64,000 nt of DNA, from assembly GCF_900105155.1 (NCBI RefSeq), contig NZ_LT629762.1, positions 5,527,501 to 5,591,500 on the forward strand, read 5' to 3'. This document shows, one piece after another, positions 54,188-61,779 of the stretch (its first letter is position 1; every line of letters starts with the position of its first letter). The translations under genes and the position numbers were made by a program. Source of the stretch: Pseudomonas prosekii. Lineage in GTDB: Bacteria > Pseudomonadota > Gammaproteobacteria > Pseudomonadales > Pseudomonadaceae. The notes below the pieces were generated by a model. That model was given only the letters and a program-made list of their open reading frames with translations, searched no databases and had not been told where the DNA came from.

Positions 54188-54203
54188 ATAGTATTACTAT
54201 ATA
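54188..54203. promoter_or_regulatory. Operator candidate B of the sugar-acid cluster
   Basis: ATAGTATTACTATATA contains the perfect odd palindrome ATAGTA-T-TACTAT. It is about 90 bp upstream of the MFS transporter start. A GntR-FCD protein encoded in the cluster is the likely ligand. Confidence 0.55.
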
Positions 54204-54292
54204 GTCTCGCTCAACGGAGGGATGGCCCTGGCGGTTTTCCGCGAGAGGCGTCCCCCGAGGTTCTATAACAACAACAATCGGAGACCGATCTC

Positions 54293-55615
54293 ATGAGCCA
54301 GGAATTGCGGCTTATTCGTCGCATCACGCTGAAACTGATTCCCTTCCTGATCTTGCTGTACCTGATCGCCTATGTGGATCGCTCCGCCGTCGGCTTCGCC
54401 AAGCTGCACATGGGCGCCGACATCGGCATCGGCGATGCGGCTTATGGCCTCGGCGCCGGGCTGTTTTTCATTGGCTACTTCCTGTTGGAAATTCCCAGCA
54501 ACCTGATGCTCGAACGCTTCGGCGCGCGGCGCTGGTTCGCGCGAATCATGGTCACCTGGGGCGCTATCACCATCGGCATGGCGTTCGTCCAGGGGCCGCA
54601 CAGTTTCTACGTCATGCGCTTTTTGCTCGGCGCTGCTGAGGCCGGGTTCTTCCCGGGCGTTCTCTACTACATCACCCAATGGTTCCCAGTGCGTCATCGC
54701 GGCAAAATCCTCGGTTTGTTCATCCTTTCGCAGCCGATCGCGATGATGATCACCGGGCCGGTGTCCGGCGGTTTGCTCGGCATGGACGGCACCCTTGGGC
54801 TGCACGGCTGGCAATGGCTGTTTATCGTCATCGGCACGCCAGCGATCCTGCTGACCTGGCCAGTACTGCGCTGGTTGCCGGACGGTCCGCAACAGGTGAA
54901 ATGGATGGACCAGGCCGAGAAGGACTGGCTGACCGGCGAGCTGAAAAAAGACCTCGCCGAATACGGCCAGACCCGTCACGGCAACCCGTTGCATGCGCTG
55001 AAAGACAAGCGCGTTCTGCTGCTGGCGCTGTTTTATCTGCCGGTCACTTTGAGCATTTATGGTTTGGGCCTGTGGCTGCCGACCTTGATCAAACAGTTCG
55101 GCGGCAGCGACCTGACCACGGGTTTCGTGTCTTCGGTGCCGTACATTTTCGGGATCATCGGTTTGCTGATCATTCCGCGCAGTTCCGACCGTTTGAATGA
55201 TCGCTACGGCCACTTGGCGGTGCTTTATGTGCTGGGTGCGATTGGTTTGTTCCTGAGTGCCTGGCTGACCTTGCCGGTCGCACAATTGGCGGCGCTGTGT
55301 CTGGTGGCGTTTGCGCTGTTTTCCTGCACCGCAGTGTTCTGGACCTTGCCGGGCCGGTTCTTCGCCGGGGCCAGTGCGGCGGCGGGGATTGCCTTGATCA
55401 ACTCGGTCGGCAACCTCGGCGGCTACATCGGGCCATTCGTGATTGGTGCGCTGAAGGAATACACCGGCAATTTGGCCTCGGGTTTGTATTTCCTGTCTGC
55501 GGTGATGGTGTTCGGGTTGGTACTGACGGGCGTGGTTTACCGTTTGCTCGAGCGCAAGCACGTGCTGCCCGCCGATCAGTTTGCCGCCAGCGCCCGGGGT
55601 GCGACGCGTACTTGA
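54293..55615 (+). CDS. MFS transporter, anion:cation symporter (ACS) family
   Basis: 440 residues, 12 membrane segments. AYVDRSAVGFAKLHMGADIG at the first loop and FLLGAAEAGFFPGVLYYITQ are hallmarks of ACS-family sugar-acid importers (ExuT, galactonate and tartrate transporters). It presumably brings in the aldonate metabolised by the neighbouring enzymes. It is divergent from the dehydratase with operator candidates between; AraD1 and the dehydrogenase follow on the same strand. Confidence 0.9.
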   Translation: MSQELRLIRRITLKLIPFLILLYLIAYVDRSAVGFAKLHMGADIGIGDAAYGLGAGLFFIGYFLLEIPSNLMLERFGARRWFARIMVTWGAITIGMAFVQGPHSFYVMRFLLGAAEAGFFPGVLYYITQWFPVRHRGKILGLFILSQPIAMMITGPVSGGLLGMDGTLGLHGWQWLFIVIGTPAILLTWPVLRWLPDGPQQVKWMDQAEKDWLTGELKKDLAEYGQTRHGNPLHALKDKRVLLLALFYLPVTLSIYGLGLWLPTLIKQFGGSDLTTGFVSSVPYIFGIIGLLIIPRSSDRLNDRYGHLAVLYVLGAIGLFLSAWLTLPVAQLAALCLVAFALFSCTAVFWTLPGRFFAGASAAAGIALINSVGNLGGYIGPFVIGALKEYTGNLASGLYFLSAVMVFGLVLTGVVYRLLERKHVLPADQFAASARGATRT

Positions 55616-55633
55616 GCCATCACCCATATCCAC

Positions 55634-55724
55634 TGTGGGAGCGAGCTTGCTCGCGATGGCGGCTGAATATTCAGCATTGATGTCGACTGGCAGCCCGCAA
55701 TCGCGAGCAAGCTCGCTCCCACAG
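55634..55724. repeat. Inverted REP pair inside the sugar-acid operon
   Basis: TGTGGGAGCGAGCTTGCTCG and CGAGCAAGCTCGCTCCCACA lie between the transporter and AraD1 genes; it may partially terminate or stabilise the mRNA. Confidence 0.9.
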
Positions 55725-55765
55725 GGTTCAGCGCCATATACGAGATTTGTTTACGGGAGAATTTC

Positions 55766-56758
55766 ATGCGTTTAGTTCAATTCGAGTTAAGTAACGGCGA
55801 GCGCCGGGTTGGCGTGGTTGAAGGCGCTTTGATCCGCGAAGTGCAAGATGCGCGCACCGTGCGTGACCTGGCGCTGGCCGCGATCGAGGCCGGAGTCAAT
55901 CTTCAGCAACAAGTGCAAACCCACGGTTTGGGCAGCAGCCACGACTATCCAGAGCTGCTGGCCAACTTGCGCATTCTGCCGCCGCTGGATCACCCGGACC
56001 CGGCGCACATGCTGGTCAGCGGCACCGGTCTGACCCATTTGGGCAGCGCCTCGGCGCGCGACAAAATGCACCAGCAAGTCGGCGATGAAGCCGCAATGAC
56101 CGACACCATGCGTATCTTCAAGTGGGGCGTCGAGGGCGGTAAACCGGCGGCGGGCGAGGCGGGCGTGCAACCGGAATGGTTCTACAAGGGCGACGGCAGC
56201 ATCGTCGTGCGCCCGGGCCAATCGTTCCCGCTGCCACCGTTTGCCGAAGACGCCGGTGAAGAGCCCGAGCTCAGCGGTCTGTACGTCATCGGCCACGACG
56301 GCAAGCCGTATCGACTCGGTTATGCGGTGGGCAACGAGTTTTCCGATCACGTCATGGAACGCAAGAATTACCTCTATCTGGCCCACTCCAAATTGCGCAG
56401 TTGCAGTTATGGTCCGGAACTTCGCGTCGGTGAGCTACCCCAACACTTGGCAGGCACCAGTCGCATCCTGCGCGACGGTGAAGTGCTGTGGCAGAACGAG
56501 TTCCTCAGCGGCGAGGCCAATATGTGCCACAGCTTGGCGAACCTCGAGTATCACCACTTCAAGTACAGCCAGTTCCTGCGCCCGGGAGATGTGCACATTC
56601 ACTTCTTCGGCACCGCGACCCTGTCTTTCGCCGATGGCATCCGCACCCAACCGGGTGATGTGTTTGAAATCAGCCAGGCCGAATTCGGCGCGCCTTTGAT
56701 CAACGGCATTGCGCCGGTGGCAGCGGCATTCGAACCCGGCACCGTCGGCACCCTTTAA
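55766..56758 (+). CDS. AraD1/GguC-type protein of the FAH fold
   Basis: 330 residues. It resembles the AraD1 (GguC) family: MRLVQFELSNGERRVGVVEG at the start, acidic metal-site region in YAVGNEFSDHVMERKNYLYL, and SYGPELRVGELP. FAH-fold members of this kind are associated with dehydration of 2-keto-3-deoxy pentonates to 2-oxoglutarate semialdehyde in L-arabinose degradation. It is 10 bp upstream of the dehydrogenase gene and clearly cotranscribed. The step assignment rests on context. Confidence 0.85.
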   Translation: MRLVQFELSNGERRVGVVEGALIREVQDARTVRDLALAAIEAGVNLQQQVQTHGLGSSHDYPELLANLRILPPLDHPDPAHMLVSGTGLTHLGSASARDKMHQQVGDEAAMTDTMRIFKWGVEGGKPAAGEAGVQPEWFYKGDGSIVVRPGQSFPLPPFAEDAGEEPELSGLYVIGHDGKPYRLGYAVGNEFSDHVMERKNYLYLAHSKLRSCSYGPELRVGELPQHLAGTSRILRDGEVLWQNEFLSGEANMCHSLANLEYHHFKYSQFLRPGDVHIHFFGTATLSFADGIRTQPGDVFEISQAEFGAPLINGIAPVAAAFEPGTVGTL

Positions 56759-56768
56759 GGAGATTTTC

Positions 56769-58349
56769 ATGACCCAGATCCTTGGCCACAACTACATCGG
56801 CGGCCAGCGTAGTGCGGCCGGCGGCCTCAAACTGCAAAGCGTCGATGCCACCACGGGCGAGAACCTGCCGGGTGATTTCTACCAGGCCACCCCGGAAGAA
56901 GTCGACGCCGCCGCCAAGGCTGCCGCCAGCGCTTATCCGGCTTATCGCAGCCTCAGCGCCGAGCGCCGCGCGCAATTTCTTGACGCGATTGCCGACGAAC
57001 TGGACGCCTTGGGCGATGACTTCGTCGCCGTGGTGTGCCGCGAAACCGCATTGCCCGCCGGGCGCATTCAAGGCGAACGCGGTCGTACCAGCGGGCAGAT
57101 GCGTTTGTTCGCCAAAGTCCTGCGGCGCGGCGACTTCTATGGCGCGCGGATCGATCAGGCGTTGCCCGACCGCCAACCGCTGCCACGCCCGGACCTGCGC
57201 CAATACCGCATCGGCCTCGGTCCGGTAGCCGTGTTCGGCGCGAGTAACTTCCCGTTGGCGTTCTCCACCGCCGGCGGCGACACCGCTTCGGCACTTGCCG
57301 CCGGTTGCCCTGTGGTGTTCAAGGCCCACAGCGGCCACATGGCCACCGCCGAATGGGTCGCCGACGCGATCATTCGTGCTGCAGAAAAAACCGAGATGCC
57401 GGCCGGCGTGTTCAACATGATCTTCGGCGGCGGGGTCGGCGAAGCGCTGGTCAAGCATCCGGCGATTCAAGCGGTGGGTTTCACCGGTTCGCTGAAGGGC
57501 GGTCGCGCGTTGTGCGACATGGCCGCCGCCCGTGCGCAGCCGATTCCGGTGTTCGCCGAGATGTCGAGCATCAACCCGGTCATCGTGTTGCCGCAAGCGC
57601 TGCAAGCACGCGCAGAAACCGTTGCGCGTGACCTGACCGCCTCGGTGGTGCAGGGCTGCGGGCAATTCTGTACCAATCCAGGGCTGGTGATCGGGATTCG
57701 TTCGCCGCAGTTCAGCGCGTTCGTCCAGCAAGTCGCTGCGTTAATTGCTGAGCAACCGGCGCAAACCATGCTCAATGCCGGCACGTTGGGCAGCTATGGC
57801 AAAGGCTTGGAAAAACTCCTCGCGCATTCGGCCATCGAACATCTGGCGGGCAGCGCGCAGCAAGGCAATCAAGCGCAGCCGCAGCTGTTCAAGGCTGACG
57901 TCAGTTTGTTGATCAATGGCGACGAAGTGTTGCAGGAAGAAGTCTTTGGCCCGACCACGGTGTTTGTCGAAGTCGCGGACCAGGCGCAACTCAGCGCTGC
58001 GTTGAACGGTCTGCACGGGCAACTGACTGCGACGATCATTGGCGAACCGGCCGACTTCGAGCAGTTCGGCGAACTGACCGCGTTGCTGGAACAGAAAGTC
58101 GGGCGGATCTTGCTTAACGGTTATCCGACCGGCGTTGAAGTCTGCGATTCGATGGTGCATGGCGGGCCGTATCCGGCCACTTCCGATGCGCGCGGCACCT
58201 CGGTCGGCACCTTGGCCATCGATCGTTTCCTGCGCCCGGTGTGCTTCCAGAACTACCCCGACAGCTTGCTGCCGGAACCGCTGAAAAACGCCAACCCGCT
58301 GCGCATTCAACGGCTGGTGGACGGCAAACCGTCGCGCGACGCGTTGTAA
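56769..58349 (+). CDS. Aldehyde dehydrogenase, 2-oxoglutarate-semialdehyde type
   Basis: 526 residues, longer than the usual ALDH by the N- and C-terminal arms typical of NADP-dependent ketoglutarate-semialdehyde dehydrogenases. FGASNFPLAFSTAGGDTASA lies in the cofactor region, the general base Glu in VFAEMSSINP, and the catalytic Cys in QGCGQFCTNPG. It would oxidise 2-oxoglutarate semialdehyde to 2-oxoglutarate, the last step of the pathway. ATG 56769 has AAGGAG upstream. Confidence 0.9.
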   Translation: MTQILGHNYIGGQRSAAGGLKLQSVDATTGENLPGDFYQATPEEVDAAAKAAASAYPAYRSLSAERRAQFLDAIADELDALGDDFVAVVCRETALPAGRIQGERGRTSGQMRLFAKVLRRGDFYGARIDQALPDRQPLPRPDLRQYRIGLGPVAVFGASNFPLAFSTAGGDTASALAAGCPVVFKAHSGHMATAEWVADAIIRAAEKTEMPAGVFNMIFGGGVGEALVKHPAIQAVGFTGSLKGGRALCDMAAARAQPIPVFAEMSSINPVIVLPQALQARAETVARDLTASVVQGCGQFCTNPGLVIGIRSPQFSAFVQQVAALIAEQPAQTMLNAGTLGSYGKGLEKLLAHSAIEHLAGSAQQGNQAQPQLFKADVSLLINGDEVLQEEVFGPTTVFVEVADQAQLSAALNGLHGQLTATIIGEPADFEQFGELTALLEQKVGRILLNGYPTGVEVCDSMVHGGPYPATSDARGTSVGTLAIDRFLRPVCFQNYPDSLLPEPLKNANPLRIQRLVDGKPSRDAL

Positions 58350-58367
58350 CCGCCGAGCAGCACCCCC

Positions 58368-58455
58368 TGTGGGAGCGAGCTTGCTCGCGATAGCGGCCTG
58401 TCAGTCACTGCAATGTTGACTGTGCTGCCGTCATCGCGAGCAAGCTCGCTCCCAC
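58368..58455. repeat. Inverted REP pair
   Basis: TGTGGGAGCGAGCTTGCTCG and CGAGCAAGCTCGCTCCCAC lie after the dehydrogenase gene, at the end of the sugar-acid operon. Confidence 0.9.
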
Positions 58456-58550
58456 TTTTGTTCATGGCTCGATGGAAGTGGGTTGTCTGGCTCGGGCCTG
58501 CTCCCACATTGAGCTATCATTGCGGCTTTCCATCCAAATGACTGATTGCC

Positions 58551-58847
58551 ATGACTGCCGTTACCGACACTTTGCTCAACGCCCTCGAAAACTGCGACAT
58601 GCTGGAAATCGACGGCTTGCACGCCTTTGATTCCTCCCTCGATGACGAGAACAACCTGCACATCGAGTGCATGGACGGTCGAGCATTGAAACGTTGGGAA
58701 TTCACCAAGGTCCAAATCGACGCCGCGACATTCGATCCAACCCTGCAGAGCTGGTTGATCACCGGTGATTCCGGCGAGCACCGGCTGGTGTGCATGGCCG
58801 CTATCGGCGGTCATGACGATGAGGAAGAAGAGCATGAAGATGCGTAA
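58551..58847 (+). CDS. DUF5629 family protein
   Basis: 98 residues, acidic, ending in an Asp/Glu-rich tail (GGHDDEEEEHEDA). LLNALENCDMLEIDGLHAFD and DGRALKRWEFTKVQIDAATF match the small Pseudomonas family DUF5629. Function unknown, cytoplasmic. The next gene (lactonase) starts within its last codons, an overlap of 14 bases, so the two are cotranscribed and coupled. Confidence 0.8.
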   Translation: MTAVTDTLLNALENCDMLEIDGLHAFDSSLDDENNLHIECMDGRALKRWEFTKVQIDAATFDPTLQSWLITGDSGEHRLVCMAAIGGHDDEEEEHEDA

Positions 58848-60006
58848 TTTCTGGCCACTGTTGATGGCCGGCAGCGTCGGCGCCATGGGCGTGCCACTGG
58901 CCAGCGCCGACGATTATCAATTGCTGGTCGGCTCCTACACGGCCGGGCAGAGTCAGGGGATTTATCGCCTGAACTTCGACAGCGCCACTGGCCAGATCGG
59001 CGCCAAGCCGCTGCAAGTGATCAAGACTGAAAACCCGTCGTGGCTGACCGTTTCCAAAGACCTGCAACGGGTGTTCGTGGTCAACGAAAATGGCCCCGGA
59101 CAGGCGGACCCGGTCGGCAAGGTCAGCAGCTATGCGCTCGACCCCAAGACCTTCGAACTGAAGCTGATCAATCAAGTGCAAAGCCTTGGCAACGAGCCAA
59201 CGCACTCGAGCCACAGCGGCGACGGCAGCCACCTGTTTGTCAGCAACTATTCAGTGGTCGAAGACCCGGGCGGCACCCTCGCGGTGGTCCCGGTAGACGC
59301 CGACGGCCAGCTCAAACCCGTGATGCAACTGAGCAGTCATCCGTCGAGCCGGGTCAATCCCGAGCGCCAGATGTCGGCGCACGTGCATTCGACGATTTCT
59401 TCGCCGGATGGCAAATACGTGTTCTCCAACGACTTGGGCGCAGACAAGATTTTTGTCTATCACTTCGATCCCAAGGCCAATCCGCAGCTGCCACTGACCC
59501 CGGCCAATCCGCCCTCGGTGTCATTGCCAGCAGGCAGCGGTCCGCGGCATTTGCTGTTCAGCGCCGATGGCAAACACGCCTGGCTGACCATGGAAATGAG
59601 CGCTCAGGTGGCCGTGTTCGATTATCAGGACGGCACGCTCAAGCAAACTCAACTGGTTGACTTGGCGGCGGGGCAGCCGACTGCCGACAAGGCCGGCGCG
59701 GCACTGCACGCTTCCAAGGACGGCAAGTTCCTCTACGTCAGCAACCGTGGCACCGCGAATCAGTTGCTGGTGTTCGCCATCGACCCGGCGACCGCGCAGC
59801 TCAAGGAAGTGCAACGCCGTTCCGTGGAAGGCGACCACCCGCGTGAGTTCAGCCTCGACCCGAGTGGCAAATTCCTGCTGATCGCCAATCAGAAAAGTAA
59901 TCAGATTGTTGTGGTCGAGCGCGATGCCAAAACCGGTCTGTTGGGCAAAACCGTGCAGAAACTGCCGATGGATGCGCCGAGCGATTTGAAGTTTTTGGTT
60001 CGCTAA
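58834..60006 (+). CDS. Exported lactonase-family seven-bladed beta-propeller
   Basis: 390 residues. A signal peptide (NFWPLLMAGSVGAMGVPLAS, cleavage after ASA) directs it to the periplasm. The propeller shows the YbhE-type motifs LLVGSYTAGQSQGIYRLNFD, HVHSTISSPDGKYVFSNDLG, GSGPRHLLFSADGKHAWLTM and SNRGTANQLLVFAID. Cytoplasmic relatives hydrolyse 6-phosphogluconolactone; an exported one more likely opens free sugar lactones. It is close to the sugar-acid operon and could feed it, which is inference. ATG 58834 is chosen. Confidence 0.85.
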   Translation: MKMRNFWPLLMAGSVGAMGVPLASADDYQLLVGSYTAGQSQGIYRLNFDSATGQIGAKPLQVIKTENPSWLTVSKDLQRVFVVNENGPGQADPVGKVSSYALDPKTFELKLINQVQSLGNEPTHSSHSGDGSHLFVSNYSVVEDPGGTLAVVPVDADGQLKPVMQLSSHPSSRVNPERQMSAHVHSTISSPDGKYVFSNDLGADKIFVYHFDPKANPQLPLTPANPPSVSLPAGSGPRHLLFSADGKHAWLTMEMSAQVAVFDYQDGTLKQTQLVDLAAGQPTADKAGAALHASKDGKFLYVSNRGTANQLLVFAIDPATAQLKEVQRRSVEGDHPREFSLDPSGKFLLIANQKSNQIVVVERDAKTGLLGKTVQKLPMDAPSDLKFLVR

Positions 60007-60036
60007 CAGGCTCGTCAACCGGTGCGTCAATACGCC

Positions 60037-60061
60037 GCAGGCCCCGGTTGGCGGGGCCTGC
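60037..60061 (+). terminator. GC-rich hairpin after the lactonase gene
   Basis: GCAGGCCCC and GGGGCCTGC pair around a short loop 30 bp after the stop; only a weak T-run follows, so termination is likely but not certain. Confidence 0.6.
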
Positions 60062-60189
60062 GCTCTAGTATTAATCAGACTGATAACGGCTACTGTTACA
60101 AAACATTTCAAGGTGCGGAGCCTCCGGCGTTAAGTTTGCTTCACGGCCTAACCAGGCAAGCAAGCCAACTGACTCCGAGGAATACCGCC

Positions 60190-60369
60190 ATGAACTTCAA
60201 TCTCTTCTCCATCATCGCCGCATCCGCTATCTCTGCCACCGTTGCCCTGCCAGCCAGTGCCAACACTGAGATCAGCAGCAAAAAATCCCACACCCAGAGC
60301 TACACGCAAAAATACCTGCAACAAAGCGCTAACTTCTACGCCGCTTTGGACCACAAAACTCAAGCCTGA
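60190..60369 (+). CDS. Small predicted secreted peptide, 59 aa
   Basis: A signal peptide (MNFNLFSIIAASAISATVAL, cleavage after PASA) leaves a short mature peptide rich in Ser, Lys, Gln and Tyr (SKKSHTQSYTQKYLQQSANF). ATG 60190 lies eight bases after CGAGGA. A hairpin repeat follows the stop. No family recognised; it is likely a periplasmic or surface peptide. Confidence 0.6.
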   Translation: MNFNLFSIIAASAISATVALPASANTEISSKKSHTQSYTQKYLQQSANFYAALDHKTQA

Positions 60370-60389
60370 AATCTACTGAACGTTGCCTA

Positions 60390-60459
60390 TAGGCGCTGCC
60401 GAAGGCTGTGATCTTTTGACTTTTATCAGCAAAAGATCGCAGCCTTCGGCAGCGCCTAC
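60390..60459. repeat. Long intergenic hairpin repeat
   Basis: TAGGCGCTGCCGAAGGCTGTGATCTTTT and its near-perfect complement form a stem of about 28 bp around a short loop. I know this as a recurrent pseudomonad intergenic element; it may terminate the 59-residue gene. Confidence 0.8.
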
Positions 60460-60616
60460 GCGTGTGCGTTTTCCTGCTTCATAGGCTTGGTTCAGCGGCG
60501 ATATAGACGCTTTTAATGATCAACCAGGTTGATGGTCACTATGGAAAACCCTGAGTGGTGAGCACAGTTTTTTTGATCGATTCTGTCGGCACTGAAACAT
60601 GCCCACGGAGAACACC

Positions 60617-60832
60617 ATGGCCCACGCAATCATCACTTCCGCCAAACACGGCGCCTACCTGGCCATCGGTCTCTACGTGGCCATGGTCCTCGTCATCAGC
60701 CTCTCGCCGCAAACGCAGCACGACCGTCAGGCACCGATTGAAGTCGCCTATCCGGGCGTCCAGTTCGAACACCGCGCCCAACAAAATGTGGTGGTCGATC
60801 GCGCAGACATCGCGGGAGTCGTCGGCGCATGA
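60617..60832 (+). CDS. Small membrane protein, 71 aa
   Basis: One predicted membrane helix (YLAIGLYVAMVLVISLSPQ) followed by a hydrophilic tail likely outside the cytoplasm. ATG 60617 has CGGAGAA seven bases upstream; ATG 60599 is an alternative. It overlaps the next gene by four bases (ATGA). No family recognised, but the coupling indicates a two-protein unit. Confidence 0.7.
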   Translation: MAHAIITSAKHGAYLAIGLYVAMVLVISLSPQTQHDRQAPIEVAYPGVQFEHRAQQNVVVDRADIAGVVGA

Positions 60833-61086
60833 AAGGGCACAAACTCTGGGTCATTGCCTTTCTGGCGTTCATGACCAATGGCGCTTCGTTACTGGGGATC
60901 GGGCAGGGCTCGGCAGGTTCGGTGGCGCGGGCCATCGAATGCAATCACAACATTGCGCACAATATTCAGACCGCCAAGGCCTTGGGCCTGCTGGTGGGGA
61001 ATCCGCCGATCAAGCGCAGCGCCGAGTTTCTCGGGCCGTTCCAGGTCGATTGCTCGACGCTGGGGATGTGCTCGGTGTTGGCTTGA
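60829..61086 (+). CDS. Small exported or membrane protein, 85 aa
   Basis: An N-terminal hydrophobic segment (LWVIAFLAFMTNGASLLGIG) is followed by a short domain with three Cys (AIECNHNIAHNI and VDCSTLGMC), which could form a disulfide outside the cytoplasm. It is translationally coupled to the 71-residue membrane protein. Family unknown. Confidence 0.7.
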   Translation: MKGHKLWVIAFLAFMTNGASLLGIGQGSAGSVARAIECNHNIAHNIQTAKALGLLVGNPPIKRSAEFLGPFQVDCSTLGMCSVLA

Positions 61087-61105
61087 GCACCCGCATTCAC
61101 GACGC

Positions 61106-61172
61106 TGTAGGAGCATGGCTTGCCCGCGATGGCGTCCTTGAGAATGTCATCGCGAGCAAGCCTCGCTCCTGC
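61106..61172. repeat. Inverted REP pair
   Basis: GTAGGAGCATGGCTTGCCCG and ATCGCGAGCAAGCCTCGCTC lie between the 85-residue gene and the convergent glutathione transferase gene. Confidence 0.85.
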
Positions 61173-61182
61173 GGGTACGCGG

Positions 61183-61779
61183 TCATTTTTTCATAATGGC
61201 GGTGAACAGTTCCGAGTCGAGGAACTGTTGCAGCCAGGCCTGCAATCGCGCATACGGCGTCTGCGCAAACCATTCCCGATCGACATGCGCAAACTGCCGC
61301 ACGAAGGGCAGCAGCGCCACATCCGCCAGGCTCGGATGCGCGGCCAGCAAGTAATCCCGACCTCTCAGCAACTCATCAAGCGTGCGCAAAAACACCTCGC
61401 CTTCGGCCCGATACGTTTCCATCGGCTGCTCGGGATACCGCTCGGCGTATTTATAGCGATTCAAATGCACCTTGAACACTTGATCATTTTCCTCGATCAG
61501 CGCCGCGATCCGTTGCTGCCCGACCGCATCACCTGCGAGTAACCAGTCCTCAGGATCGTTCTGCGCCAACGCCCAGTGCATGATCGCCAGGCTTTCATCA
61601 ATCACCCGACCATCCACCGCCAGCACCGGCACCGTGCCTTTGCTCGACAACGCCAGCATCTCGGCCGGTTTGGCTTTCAGGCTGACTTCGACAATTTGCA
61701 CCTCAACCGCGCAATAACGCAGCGCCATGCGGGCGCGCATCGCGTAGGGGCAGCGGCGGAAAGAATACAGCGTGGTCAT
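61183..61779 (-). CDS. Glutathione S-transferase-like protein
   Basis: 198 residues. The N-terminal thioredoxin-like domain has a CPYAMRARMAL active-site helix with Cys9 and Pro10, as in omega-class or glutaredoxin-like GSTs, and a helical C-terminal domain (HPSLADVALLPFVRQFAHVD). It may act as a thiol transferase. Its start overlaps the sbcC stop by four bases (ATGA), so it is cotranscribed with sbcC. Confidence 0.85.
   Translation of the reverse strand: MTTLYSFRRCPYAMRARMALRYCAVEVQIVEVSLKAKPAEMLALSSKGTVPVLAVDGRVIDESLAIMHWALAQNDPEDWLLAGDAVGQQRIAALIEENDQVFKVHLNRYKYAERYPEQPMETYRAEGEVFLRTLDELLRGRDYLLAAHPSLADVALLPFVRQFAHVDREWFAQTPYARLQAWLQQFLDSELFTAIMKK

Noticed and set aside
54263..55633. 456-residue minus-strand frame opposite the ACS transporter
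   Set aside because: Antisense shadow; the transporter on the plus strand shows clear family motifs.
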